Source: Lachnospiraceae bacterium
GTDB taxonomy: Bacteria; Bacillota; Clostridia; Lachnospirales; Lachnospiraceae
Assembly (NCBI GenBank): GCA_902363665.1
Contig: CABJAW010000021.1
Span: forward strand, 5,578 to 69,577
DNA length: 64,000 nt
Direction: 5' to 3'
A program made the translations under genes and the position numbers. Position 1 is the stretch's first letter. Each line of letters begins with the position of its first letter. Below, one piece after another: positions 44,715 through 52,968 of this stretch. Below the pieces are notes generated by a model. It worked only from the letters and a program-made list of their open reading frames with translations. It did no database searches and was not told the origin of the DNA.

Positions 44715-45833
44715 CTATAGCAATTCCTCAATCCCATACAGGGAGGAGTGTTTCTCGTAGAATTCCTGGCTGGCATCCAGCAGTTCATCATCCACAATGT
44801 CCAGATAATTGATGGTTGTCTGGATGTGGCGGTGTCCATAGGCCAGCTGTATCAGTTCCAGCGACCATCCTGCTTTTCTCCGCTCATTTCCAAAGTAATG
44901 CCGGAGCATATGAGGCGTGATCTTAATCCCTGTTTTCTTATCCATTCTTTTTAGCATGGAGTATACTGCTTCCACGTTCATTGGTTTTCCGATATTATCC
45001 CCGGAAATATTCACAAACAGGCTTGTCTGGTGCTGGAGTAGTTTTCGGTACTCTGCGATATACAGATTTAAAAAGCCGAAGGTATCTTTGCTGATCTTCG
45101 CACTTCGGTATTCTGCATTCTTTGCTCTCGCTCCATTTTCATTGTCCTCACGGAAATATACCCGGATTATGTGGTTCTGATAATCAATGTCCTTACTGTA
45201 ATCAATTCCTAAGATCTCACCGATTCGGTAGCCTGTCTCTGCCAGAAGCAGCATGAGAAGCCGATCTCTTATATTGGTACACGCTTTCAAGATTTCCACA
45301 ATTTCATCTTTCTTTGCTGCTCTCGCCTTATGCTCTTCCTCTTTTAAATAGCCTTTGAAACTCTTTGATCGTATGCTTTTCTTTACGCCTACTGCATCCA
45401 CGGCTACAAAATAATTATAGGACAGGACTTTCAGCTCCCCGAACTGCTGGTACTCTTCTTCTATAAAAAGATAGAACCTGAACACATCTCTTAAGTATGC
45501 GTTGCAGGTTCCATTGTTTGGAGATCTGTGATTTTTATCTCTGGTATGCTTCCCGGCTTTCAGCCAGTATAAAAATTCCACAAAGTGATTTGTCTGTTCA
45601 ACATAAGGCATTTGATATACGTCTGTCAATTCCTTTTTCTTTTCATGGATGTATTCCAGATAGTACAGGATTGCAAGTGCGGAGCGCCGCACCGTATTCG
45701 GTGAACATTTACTCCGTATCTTGTGCATCAGATATTTGGTTGGAAGCAGGACGATATCCAGTGTTTCCACATCTCTGATAAAGAAATAAACGGTGGAACC
45801 CTCTCTTTCTTTTTCCAGTTCATATCGTCTCAT
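44715..45833 (-). CDS. Tyrosine recombinase, first of the cluster (TnpA-like)
   Basis: A 372-residue protein, near TnpA of Tn554 (361). The N-terminal core-binding domain is CSPNTVRRSALAILYYLEYI. The catalytic domain has Arg in ETGYRIGEIL, HxxR in HMLRHYFG, His in AYGHRHIQ and Tyr in INYLDI. It starts a four-gene operon with two further tyrosine recombinases and a TnpC-like protein. It lies next to ICE genes, where the Tn1549-type integrase would be expected. The 170 bp upstream hold direct repeats of AAATACCAC and a TATACACAGTATA dyad. Confidence 0.87.
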   Translation of the reverse strand: MRRYELEKEREGSTVYFFIRDVETLDIVLLPTKYLMHKIRSKCSPNTVRRSALAILYYLEYIHEKKKELTDVYQMPYVEQTNHFVEFLYWLKAGKHTRDKNHRSPNNGTCNAYLRDVFRFYLFIEEEYQQFGELKVLSYNYFVAVDAVGVKKSIRSKSFKGYLKEEEHKARAAKKDEIVEILKACTNIRDRLLMLLLAETGYRIGEILGIDYSKDIDYQNHIIRVYFREDNENGARAKNAEYRSAKISKDTFGFLNLYIAEYRKLLQHQTSLFVNISGDNIGKPMNVEAVYSMLKRMDKKTGIKITPHMLRHYFGNERRKAGWSLELIQLAYGHRHIQTTINYLDIVDDELLDASQEFYEKHSSLYGIEELL

Positions 45834-46002
45834 TCCTGCTCACTTCCTTTCCTCTAACGCTATACACAGTATACCCAACTCATGCCGATAAAGCTATCAC
45901 AAATACCACCAATTCGGTCAAAACCGCTCCTGAAATACCACTAAACTTTTTGTCTTATTTTCTGTCCAGATCTGGGCAGAACCAACAACACCACGGATGT
46001 TA

Positions 46003-47979
46003 TCAGCTGTAGTAACGCTCCACTTTCCGGCTTCGGATAAAGTCCTCTACTTCATCGATTTTTTCTGCCATCTGGCACTTTGGCAGGGCGTCCAGAACAT
46101 CTCCCCGGTACTTTCCTTTCTTTGCCGCTCGGTGGTCTAAAATGGACACTACACAGGTGTCCTGCTCCGTCCGGATCGCCCGTCCGAATCCCTGGCGCAG
46201 TTTCTTCTGCATATCTGGAACAACAACATTTTGAATGTAGGATTCCAGTGATCGGTATTGTTCCCTTTGTGCTTCATGGATGGGGTCCGGTACAGCAAAC
46301 GGCAATTTTACAATGATCAGGGACGATACCATATCCCCCGGAAAATCCACACCTTCCCAACAGGAGCCGGCTGCAAACAGAACGGCATTTTCCATCTTCT
46401 TAAACCGTGCGATTTCTTCCTGTGAGTTTCTCCATACCTGCACCATCGGGAACGGGATCTGATCCCGCAGGAGCTGCTGCACATTTCCCATCAGGGTATA
46501 AGATGTAAACAGTACCAGTGTATGCCCAAAAGTAGAACACACCAGATCACGGATCTGGCCTGCAAGTTGCTCGACCTCTTCCCGGCTTCCCTTGAGCGTC
46601 GCTTTTAAATTCTCAGGAATATAGAGCAGACAGTTCTCTCTGTAACAAAATGGGGATTCTGCTACACACTCCCGGACTCTGCTTTTCTTTTCCAGCCCGG
46701 TCATCTGTCTGGTCCTTACAAACCCATTTCCGGCTTTTAAAGTTCCACTGGTGAGAATCGAGGGAAATCCCCTGTCCCATAAGGAATCATGGAGAAACCT
46801 TGGAATCTCTCTGCTAACAGCCATAAACACAGGATCTCCCCTGCCGTCTGGCTGAAGAAATAAAACGTATCTGGTATCCTTCTTCAGAAACCAGCCGAAC
46901 AGCTCTTCCATCTCTTCCAGCCGCCGGAAGATCCAGTAAGGGACATTTCCAGCAAGTCTTTTAAGCATAAGACTGAGATTCCCCCTTACCTGCTCCAGAG
47001 AAGATCGGCACTTTGCCGGAAAATAGAAATTTTCTTTTCCAGCTATGTCATCTCCCATCCCGGCCTGATCCTTACGGATTTCCATTGAAAGTGTATTAAA
47101 CCAATCCTGTAGTCTCTTACCTTCCGAACTTTTATGCTCCCTGTTTAAGAAATACGAGATTTCCTGCACATCCTCTCTTCCAATACTTCTCCCATCCATC
47201 TGGCTGGCAGCTTCTGGGAGCTTATGTGCTTCATCTACTACCAATGCTCTGTAATCCGCCAGCAGAGGCCGGTATTCATTCATCCGGTGCATGGCGTCTG
47301 CCAGAAGATAATTGTGATTGCATATCTGTATAAAAACTTCCTCTTTTTTGGAAACATCCAAATATTTCTGATAACGGCATCCTGCTTTCCCCGGACACTC
47401 CCTGGGGCAGAATTTCGGTACGCACACCAGCCTGCGGTCAAAACCGCTCAGGTTATGTACGGAATCTAAATCAAAGTTATGCCGGAGGGACTTCAATGCC
47501 TCCATCTGTGCCTGATTTTTATTCTTATCCCGGACTGCCTCCAGTCTTTGGGCCAGCCTGTAATCGCATACAAAATGTTCCTTTCCCTTGCGGACAACTG
47601 CCTTTAATTCTCCCTGAAGCAGATCTGCTTTTAACAGTACATCCGATAAAAAAGGAACATATTCCTCTATGATAGCTTTCTGTAAGGCAATGCTGGAAGT
47701 GGATACCACCACAGGCCGCCTGTCACATCCCGAATAACCGGAATGCAGTACACTATATTTCCGCATCAGGATGCAGGCAGTCAGATAGGCATAGGTTTTT
47801 CCAATGCCCACTCCTGCATCACAGAGCGTGATCTCATTTTTCATAAGGGCATCCAGCATTTCATGGCAGAGACGGATCTGTTCTTCTCTTACGTGAAGCC
47901 CGACTTCCGGTAGAAGTTCCCGAAAGATTCTTTCCACTTCGCCATGCGCCCTTTTTTGATATTCATTTTTATAACACAT
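46003..47979 (-). CDS. DinG/XPD-like superfamily 2 helicase of ICE type
   Basis: A 658-residue protein. Walker A is DAGVGIGKTYAYL; four cysteines of a putative iron-sulfur cluster are seen at VPKFCPRECPGKAGCRYQ; the DEAH box is LVVDEAHKLPE. The C-terminal domain has the XPD-like motifs (TLVLFTSYTLMG, GSCWEGVDFPGD, RQGFGRAIRTEQD). Such helicases are standard in Tn1549-like ICEs, probably for processing of transferred DNA. The ATG follows AAGGAGAAG. It lies between the recombinase cluster and the DUF4240 gene, same strand. Confidence 0.88.
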   Translation of the reverse strand: MCYKNEYQKRAHGEVERIFRELLPEVGLHVREEQIRLCHEMLDALMKNEITLCDAGVGIGKTYAYLTACILMRKYSVLHSGYSGCDRRPVVVSTSSIALQKAIIEEYVPFLSDVLLKADLLQGELKAVVRKGKEHFVCDYRLAQRLEAVRDKNKNQAQMEALKSLRHNFDLDSVHNLSGFDRRLVCVPKFCPRECPGKAGCRYQKYLDVSKKEEVFIQICNHNYLLADAMHRMNEYRPLLADYRALVVDEAHKLPEAASQMDGRSIGREDVQEISYFLNREHKSSEGKRLQDWFNTLSMEIRKDQAGMGDDIAGKENFYFPAKCRSSLEQVRGNLSLMLKRLAGNVPYWIFRRLEEMEELFGWFLKKDTRYVLFLQPDGRGDPVFMAVSREIPRFLHDSLWDRGFPSILTSGTLKAGNGFVRTRQMTGLEKKSRVRECVAESPFCYRENCLLYIPENLKATLKGSREEVEQLAGQIRDLVCSTFGHTLVLFTSYTLMGNVQQLLRDQIPFPMVQVWRNSQEEIARFKKMENAVLFAAGSCWEGVDFPGDMVSSLIIVKLPFAVPDPIHEAQREQYRSLESYIQNVVVPDMQKKLRQGFGRAIRTEQDTCVVSILDHRAAKKGKYRGDVLDALPKCQMAEKIDEVEDFIRSRKVERYYS

Positions 47980-48000
47980 TACTTCTCCTTGCCGGGAAGC

Positions 48001-48726
48001 TTATCTTACCGTACCCTTACGGACGGATCTGACTGCTTCCGGTGCTTTTGCTCCCTGCTCCTGCATTTTCTTTATGGCAGCATTTCCCCGTGCCATCATC
48101 CTTCGGATATCCGTCCGGGAAACATTCCATGTCCTTACCTTCTGTGGAGCATTCCTTACCTGCTCGGACAAATGCCTTTCACAGAGTTTCGGATAAACCA
48201 CCATGGCTTCTGGCAATTCCAACGGATACTCGATCATGGGATGGTACACAATATCCCGGATCACCTGCTCATAGCTTTCCATCTGCATTCTGGCTGTACT
48301 ATCCTGGTAAATATTTTTTCCTTTCATGGCACTGTAGACCTGCGATGAGATATATCCCAATGATTCAAAACTACAGTATCCATAAGGAGTTACACCGGAA
48401 AGGGAATCCGGATCTTTTAAGGCATTCAGATATACATCTTTTCCCTGGGCGATCAACCACATCCGAAAATCGGAAAAGCTGTCATCACTGCACCCTGTTT
48501 CCATCAGAATACCTGCCGCTGTCCATAAGCCATACTTATAAGCTGCATCCCGGTAACTGTAAACCAGATTATGGAATTGCAGAACATCCTCCGGTGTCAT
48601 ATAGAAAAGCTGTTGCTTGATCCACACCGCCGAAGCATCCAGATCGGTGCCGCACACTTCCTTTGCTTTTTCAATCAGATTCCAGAACTGATCCTTGCTC
48701 ATCCCACTTCTTTTTGTTTCTTCCAT
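48001..48726 (-). CDS. DUF4240-like ICE protein
   Basis: A 241-residue protein with a DUF4240-like N-terminal part (MSKDQFWNLIEKAKEVCGTD, WIKQQLFYMTPEDVLQFHNL, FSDFRMWLIAQGKDVYLNAL). Function unknown. The ATG at 48726 follows AGGGGAGAG; the longer ORF start has no site. It lies 21 bp from the helicase gene and is probably co-transcribed. The 520 bp upstream hold the structured region described separately. Confidence 0.72.
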   Translation of the reverse strand: MEETKRSGMSKDQFWNLIEKAKEVCGTDLDASAVWIKQQLFYMTPEDVLQFHNLVYSYRDAAYKYGLWTAAGILMETGCSDDSFSDFRMWLIAQGKDVYLNALKDPDSLSGVTPYGYCSFESLGYISSQVYSAMKGKNIYQDSTARMQMESYEQVIRDIVYHPMIEYPLELPEAMVVYPKLCERHLSEQVRNAPQKVRTWNVSRTDIRRMMARGNAAIKKMQEQGAKAPEAVRSVRKGTVR

Positions 48727-48864
48727 CTTTCTCTCCCCTTGATGTGACGTTAATACCACAAGAATACGGCTGTAGTCTCCCACAGCCGCATGGTATCTGA
48801 TATCAACGACACACTTCTTCATTGATTTCTTTTTTATCTTGCTGTTCCGCATTTGACCTCGCAC

Positions 48865-49245
48865 CCCCGGAACTATCCCTGTATTTCTTCTGGGAAAGGG
48901 GACACTACAGGCGGGCGGCTGGCCTGCCGCCGCTCACAGATGTCCTGGGGGTCTTTCTGATTACAACCCGGAGTCCATCTTCCGCTCTCTGGCTGGTAAC
49001 GTGTATCATTATCCCCCATCCGTGATCTTGGCGAAAGGCTGCCACCGCCTTATTCACAGCTATGCTTTCTCGCTCCAAGTCTAAGAATCTTTACCCTATA
49101 CTTAATCATGGCGCTCATACTGTCACGCTTCTACGGTTGGGAACGTACCTGTAGTGCCGATATTCACTTGCCAAAGAACAGCCGAGGGATGTCCCTCTGC
49201 TTACTAGCCGATGGCAGTGTATTTTTTTATTCACTTCACAAAAAA
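48865..49245 (-). ncRNA. Candidate structured noncoding RNA in the ICE
   Basis: There is no gene in this stretch. Read on the minus strand, CACTACAGG (plus 49148-49156) pairs exactly with CCTGTAGTG (48903-48911), closing a 250-base domain. Inside, UGGGGG (near 49013-49018) can pair with CCCCCA (near 48945-48950), and a GC-rich hairpin occupies 48909-48935. Outside, hairpins GAGGGACATCCCTC (near 49185-49198) and CCCCUUUCCC with GGGAUAGUUCCGGGG (48865-48900) flank the domain. Base composition is much more GC-rich than the flanking AT-rich spacer. Strand, promoter and family are not known; it could be a cis-leader of the DUF4240 gene. Confidence 0.5.
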
Positions 49246-49250
49246 ATTTT

Positions 49251-49751
49251 TTATCGTGATTCCCCGGATCTGTTTTTCTTTTTTCCTTTTGCCGGATTCT
49301 TCTGCTGTGCATCTTTCTTCTGCTTTTCTTTCTGCTCTTTGGCTTCTTCCGGCGGCATCTTCATCACATGAAGTTCCCCGTTAAACAGGGTGAAAATTTC
49401 CGGTGACTGATATTTTTCTTTAAACTTTTCAATCTGCTCCGGTGTCAGCGAAGTAAAATCGTCTTCTGTCAGTCCTACTACAAGGAATGTTCCGGCAATG
49501 GCATCATAGACCTGTCCTCGGTCATCGTACAATGCCCGATTTAACGGCAGCCCCTCAAATTTTCCATTGCCGTTTAAAAGGATTCCAACTTTATCATCAA
49601 ACGGATAGGTCATTTCAATGTCACCGCCTACCGCCTGCTGCAGATCCTCCAGCTCATTGGGGATGTTCTTGACATAGGGTGCTTTCATCGGCTCGACTAC
49701 CAGCACCGTCATCATTTCTTCCTGCATTTCGGACACTTCTTTCTCATCCAT
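49251..49751 (-). CDS. DUF3846-like ICE protein
   Basis: A 166-residue protein. The middle matches the DUF3846 pattern (VVEPMKAPYVKNIPNELEDL, QQAVGGDIEMTYPFDDKVGI, LNGNGKFEGLPLNRALYDDR) and the C-terminal 40 residues are lysine-rich and disordered. Such proteins are found in Tn1549-like ICEs next to helicase and sigma-like genes. Function unknown. The ATG follows CAGGAGG. Confidence 0.78.
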   Translation of the reverse strand: MDEKEVSEMQEEMMTVLVVEPMKAPYVKNIPNELEDLQQAVGGDIEMTYPFDDKVGILLNGNGKFEGLPLNRALYDDRGQVYDAIAGTFLVVGLTEDDFTSLTPEQIEKFKEKYQSPEIFTLFNGELHVMKMPPEEAKEQKEKQKKDAQQKNPAKGKKKNRSGESR

Positions 49752-49807
49752 CGTATCAATCCTCCTGTCTGTTCGTTCTGATAATCAGCCGATGAGAGCC
49801 TTTTGTT

Positions 49808-50248
49808 TTATTCAAATTTCATGGACTTTTTGATTTTCTCCCGTAACCTCCGCAGTCTTGTATAAACAGTCTGCTCCGGCAGTTCCATGTGATGGCTGAT
49901 CTCCTTTGGTGCATATCCCATCATCTTCAGAACAACCATCTGAAGAGTTTTCTTGTCAGTCGATAACAGGATCTGGAGCAATTCCTCATTCTCCACGGTA
50001 TCGAGCAGGGCTTCCACACTCTCTGGCTGAGACTCTCCTGATTCTTTTTCTTCCAGAAGCAGTTCCATACAGTCCAGAAGTGAGGTCTGATGTTCCCGGA
50101 ATCTCCGCTCTGCGTTAAAATCGTTCCAGTCATACTCCCGGAGCTTCTGGATCGTCTCTTCATCCACACCCTGCTCACGCAGGATCTTCTCTTCCTCTGC
50201 TTTCCACTGGTTCCATCTATATTCTTCTTTTGCTTTGTTATAAGCCAC
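49808..50248 (-). CDS. Sigma-70-like regulator, region 4 type (ICE)
   Basis: A 146-residue protein. The N-terminal part is a charged helix; the C-terminal 70 residues are a sigma region 4 helix-turn-helix (VLKMMGYAPKEISHHMELPE, QTVYTRLRRLREKIKKSM). It resembles the small sigma-like regulators (Orf7-type) of Tn916/Tn1549 elements that activate transfer genes. A GTG start follows GGAGGAAAAG. A pair of phased 19-bp direct repeats lies 170 bp upstream. Confidence 0.82.
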   Translation of the reverse strand: MAYNKAKEEYRWNQWKAEEEKILREQGVDEETIQKLREYDWNDFNAERRFREHQTSLLDCMELLLEEKESGESQPESVEALLDTVENEELLQILLSTDKKTLQMVVLKMMGYAPKEISHHMELPEQTVYTRLRRLREKIKKSMKFE

Positions 50249-50413
50249 TTATCTTTTCCTCCGATCTGAATTTTTGTGAAATCAAATCGGAGTGTGGCGG
50301 TGATCTGGCTCGTTCTTCCTGTCCACAGGAATGTCCGGCATCTCTGCTGTTTCCCTGCAAACACGGATCTCCTTTGTAATCATATCTTTACAAAGGCACA
50401 GTGTATCGGATGC

Positions 50414-50454
50414 ACCTGTCAGTTAACGGTCAGAAACCTGTCAATTGACGGTCA
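50414..50454 (-). promoter_or_regulatory. Paired 19-bp direct repeats upstream of the sigma-like gene
   Basis: ACCTGTCAGTTAACGGTCA (50414-50432) and ACCTGTCAATTGACGGTCA (50436-50454) differ at two positions and are spaced 22 bp start to start, so they lie on one face of the helix. GTCAATTGAC within them is a palindrome. They look like operator sites. The rest of the 270-bp gap has no gene. Confidence 0.55.
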
Positions 50455-50492
50455 ATTTTTATCACCTTCTTTCCAGCACAAATAAAATAAGA

Positions 50493-50520
50493 CGAACAAT
50501 CTTTTTACGGATTATTCGCC
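50493..50520 (-). terminator. Terminator of the receiver-dead regulator gene
   Basis: On the minus strand CGAATAATC pairs with GATTGTTCG across CGTAAAAA, followed by TCTTATTTTATTT. It overlaps the gene's end by one or two bases. Confidence 0.7.
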
Positions 50521-51240
50521 TTACTGCTGTTCGTTTTCATTATTCAATTCAAATTTGTAACCTATATCCCTGACACTGACAATGCAATTCCCGGCACCGT
50601 CTTCAACGACATTCAACTTTTTTCTCAATCGCTTTACCAGACACCAGATGATATTTTTAATATCACCAACAGAATAATCTTTCCATACAAGCTGGTAAAT
50701 CTGTTCAAATGTGTATACTCTCATCGGTGTCACCGCTAATAAGTATAAAAAATTATATTCTTGTCGTGTTAAATGTAACGCTACATTATTCCAAAATACT
50801 TTATGTTTCTTATGATCCATTACAAGTTTTCCCTTATTAATCATCGTTTCGGATTGCTTTTGAGTTATTTTTTGTTTATTATTTCGTCGTGCCAATGAAA
50901 AAATCTGCAGATCTACTTCTTCTATAGTGCTATTTATATCCATTACACAATCTGCACCAGCGTATATTAATTCTTTTTTCCATGACATACACAATAAAGA
51001 GGAAGCATCCGTCAAAATAATAATTGGTATCTGCGTTATTTTTCTAATAGCAGATATAATATTACTTATGTTCTCTTTATAAAGGATCACTCCTATTATA
51101 AGCACATCATAAGAAAATAAACTCAAATTATGCAGTAAAATTTGTAGATTTTCTGCATAATCTGAGTTTACCTCATTGAATAGTTTTCGATATGATTGAT
51201 TGTCAAAATATGCTAATATCTTGTATTTTGTGTCTTTCAT
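50521..51240 (-). CDS. Winged-helix regulator with inactive receiver domain
   Basis: A 239-residue protein. The N-terminal half has the fold of a receiver (LFSYDVLIIGVILYKENI, IPIIILTDASS, GADCVM) but the phosphoacceptor Asp is Gly50 and the switch lysine is missing. The C-terminal half is a full OmpR winged helix (LTRQEYNFLYLLAVTPMRVY, EQIYQLVWK, NIIWCLVKRLRKKLN, VSVRDIGYKFEL). It must act without phosphorylation. It is AT-rich compared with its neighbours and no clear ribosome-binding site is seen. It lies at the end of the Bce-type module. Confidence 0.8.
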   Translation of the reverse strand: MKDTKYKILAYFDNQSYRKLFNEVNSDYAENLQILLHNLSLFSYDVLIIGVILYKENISNIISAIRKITQIPIIILTDASSLLCMSWKKELIYAGADCVMDINSTIEEVDLQIFSLARRNNKQKITQKQSETMINKGKLVMDHKKHKVFWNNVALHLTRQEYNFLYLLAVTPMRVYTFEQIYQLVWKDYSVGDIKNIIWCLVKRLRKKLNVVEDGAGNCIVSVRDIGYKFELNNENEQQ

Positions 51241-51270
51241 ATTTAATCTATTTTAGCAAAGCAACATTTT

Positions 51271-51660
51271 CTATTTCTTCACAGGAAAATTATCAAATGT
51301 ATTGTCAATTTTTTGTGCAGCAATCCCTCTCATCGCATGCTCTTTCAGTTTTTGAAAACTTTCATCACTGACTGCATGTTCCATGCGACAAGCATCCACT
51401 TCTGCAGTTTGTGGATTAACTCCAACGGCTATAAGTTGATAAGTAAAAAAGCAATGGCGTTCGTAAATTTTTTCGGCCACATCCCGGCCAAGGTCGGTCA
51501 GGTGTATATAATGGTTTTCGTCTGTTGTCAAAAAACCGCCCTCTCGTAAAGTTCCTACTGCGTAACATACGCTGGGTTTTGAAACTTCCATGTACCGGGC
51601 AACATCCACGGAACGCACCATACCGAGTTTCTTTTGAAGTATAAGCACGGATTCTAGCTG
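51271..51660 (-). pseudogene. DtxR/MntR-type metal regulator, 5'-truncated
   Basis: The frame reads ESVLILQKKLGMVRSVDVAR, YMEVSKPSVCYAVGTLREGG, TDLGRDVAEKIYERHCFFTY and so on, a DtxR-family DNA-binding and dimerisation domain (125 residues from a GTG at 51648). The usual first eight to ten residues and any ribosome-binding site are missing; the homology runs back to 51660 and stops at a poly-T-looped hairpin (51668-51695). It is probably broken by a rearrangement, though the GTG could give a weakly expressed product. Confidence 0.65.
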
Positions 51661-51746
51661 CTGTACGACGGCTTTTTTTCTTTTGCCGTCGTGCGGCAGC
51701 TATTTCTGTTATACTAAGCTACTGTTTTCCACATTTCAGATTCACT

Positions 51747-52433
51747 TTAATGATTCATCTGAAACTCTTCAATCGATCCATAGTCAATTAGTTTGCTCTC
51801 GTCAAATGACTCTTGAAGTTTCTCTCCTTCTGCAAACAGGACATTTCCGCTTGAAGTCAGCGGCAACATACAGCTACTCGCTTTAAGACTTTGTGCCGGT
51901 TTATCCACAAGGATAATCAATGGATTTTTTGCTTCTATCGGCTCTGCTGCGCCCAACGCCACATGCACCGGAAATGCCAATAATGTCTCTCCATCATATT
52001 GATATAGTCCCACTCCATCAGGCAATACATTTCCATCAGCAGTCAATATAGGCATTTGAACATCTAAAAATTCCTGCATGCTATTTGCCAAACTGCCATA
52101 TTCCACAGGTTTTAACTTGCTGGGATCACCAAAGCGATCTATCCATTGAGGGTTTGTCAGGATCAAATGGTCCCACCCCCCATCCTTTAGCTCTTTTGTA
52201 ATTTCAATATTGCTGTCAACTACATATGAAAGCAGAAGATAATCTTCCTCAGAATGTAAAATGCTGGAGCCATCTGCGGTTAATTCATTGCTCTCACAAA
52301 CTGTATCAATGTCTGTATATGCTATATACCAAATTTCACTCGTATTGTATTGATTAAGAGTGAGTGTATCTCCACACCCAGATAGACCCAATACAAGGAT
52401 GCACACGAGTGTCATCACTATTTTTCTGCTCAT
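51747..52433 (-). CDS. Lipoprotein of the Bce-type module
   Basis: A 228-residue protein with a lipoprotein signal (VCILVLGLSGCGD; lipobox LSGC, Cys20). The rest is soluble with no recognised domain. It follows the membrane protein gene by 22 bp and completes the operon. It may sense or bind the peptide exported or detected by the ABC proteins (inference). Function unknown. Confidence 0.75.
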   Translation of the reverse strand: MSRKIVMTLVCILVLGLSGCGDTLTLNQYNTSEIWYIAYTDIDTVCESNELTADGSSILHSEEDYLLLSYVVDSNIEITKELKDGGWDHLILTNPQWIDRFGDPSKLKPVEYGSLANSMQEFLDVQMPILTADGNVLPDGVGLYQYDGETLLAFPVHVALGAAEPIEAKNPLIILVDKPAQSLKASSCMLPLTSSGNVLFAEGEKLQESFDESKLIDYGSIEEFQMNH

Positions 52434-52455
52434 TTACAAATCCCCTCAGTTTTCC

Positions 52456-52968
52456 TTACGTTCGAGAACATGATTTTCTTTTTTGAATACCCATCATGCC
52501 TAAAATCAGAATTGCACATACGACAATACTGCCGACAATGTACTGCCATCCAAAAAATGATAGATTAAGAATATAGCGTGCTGCCGGATTAGAAAAAATG
52601 TGTGTGAACGGCTCATTCGCTGCAATTCTGCTCATTACTCCGCTGACATCTGCCAGAGGTATTCCGTAAAGGGACGCACCCAAAAAATAAAGAACGAGTT
52701 TTTCTACAATGGACGGCAGTAAAATTCCTAACACACAACCTCCCACCCGATGTGCCGCTGGTGTCTTAAAAAGATAAAACGCTCCCGCAATGTAAGGTAG
52801 AACAGCTAAACATCCACCTAAAATAACTGGTGCCAAATGAAATCCGAAGATAACAAAGACAAGGCGCAAAAGTAAATATACGCCCAAGATAATCAGCCAA
52901 CTTATAATCAGAGAAGCCGCAGGCTTATTTTTCTTTGGTGTTTGCGTACGAATCTGCTGTTGCATCAT
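52456..52968 (-). CDS. Membrane protein of the Bce-type module
   Basis: A 170-residue protein with four hydrophobic segments (about residues 20-42, 47-68, 80-98 and 138-162). No family is recognised. It overlaps the end of the histidine kinase gene by about 44 bp, which shows co-expression. Two adjacent ATGs follow AGGAGG; the first is chosen. Confidence 0.75.
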   Translation of the reverse strand: MMQQQIRTQTPKKNKPAASLIISWLIILGVYLLLRLVFVIFGFHLAPVILGGCLAVLPYIAGAFYLFKTPAAHRVGGCVLGILLPSIVEKLVLYFLGASLYGIPLADVSGVMSRIAANEPFTHIFSNPAARYILNLSFFGWQYIVGSIVVCAILILGMMGIQKRKSCSRT

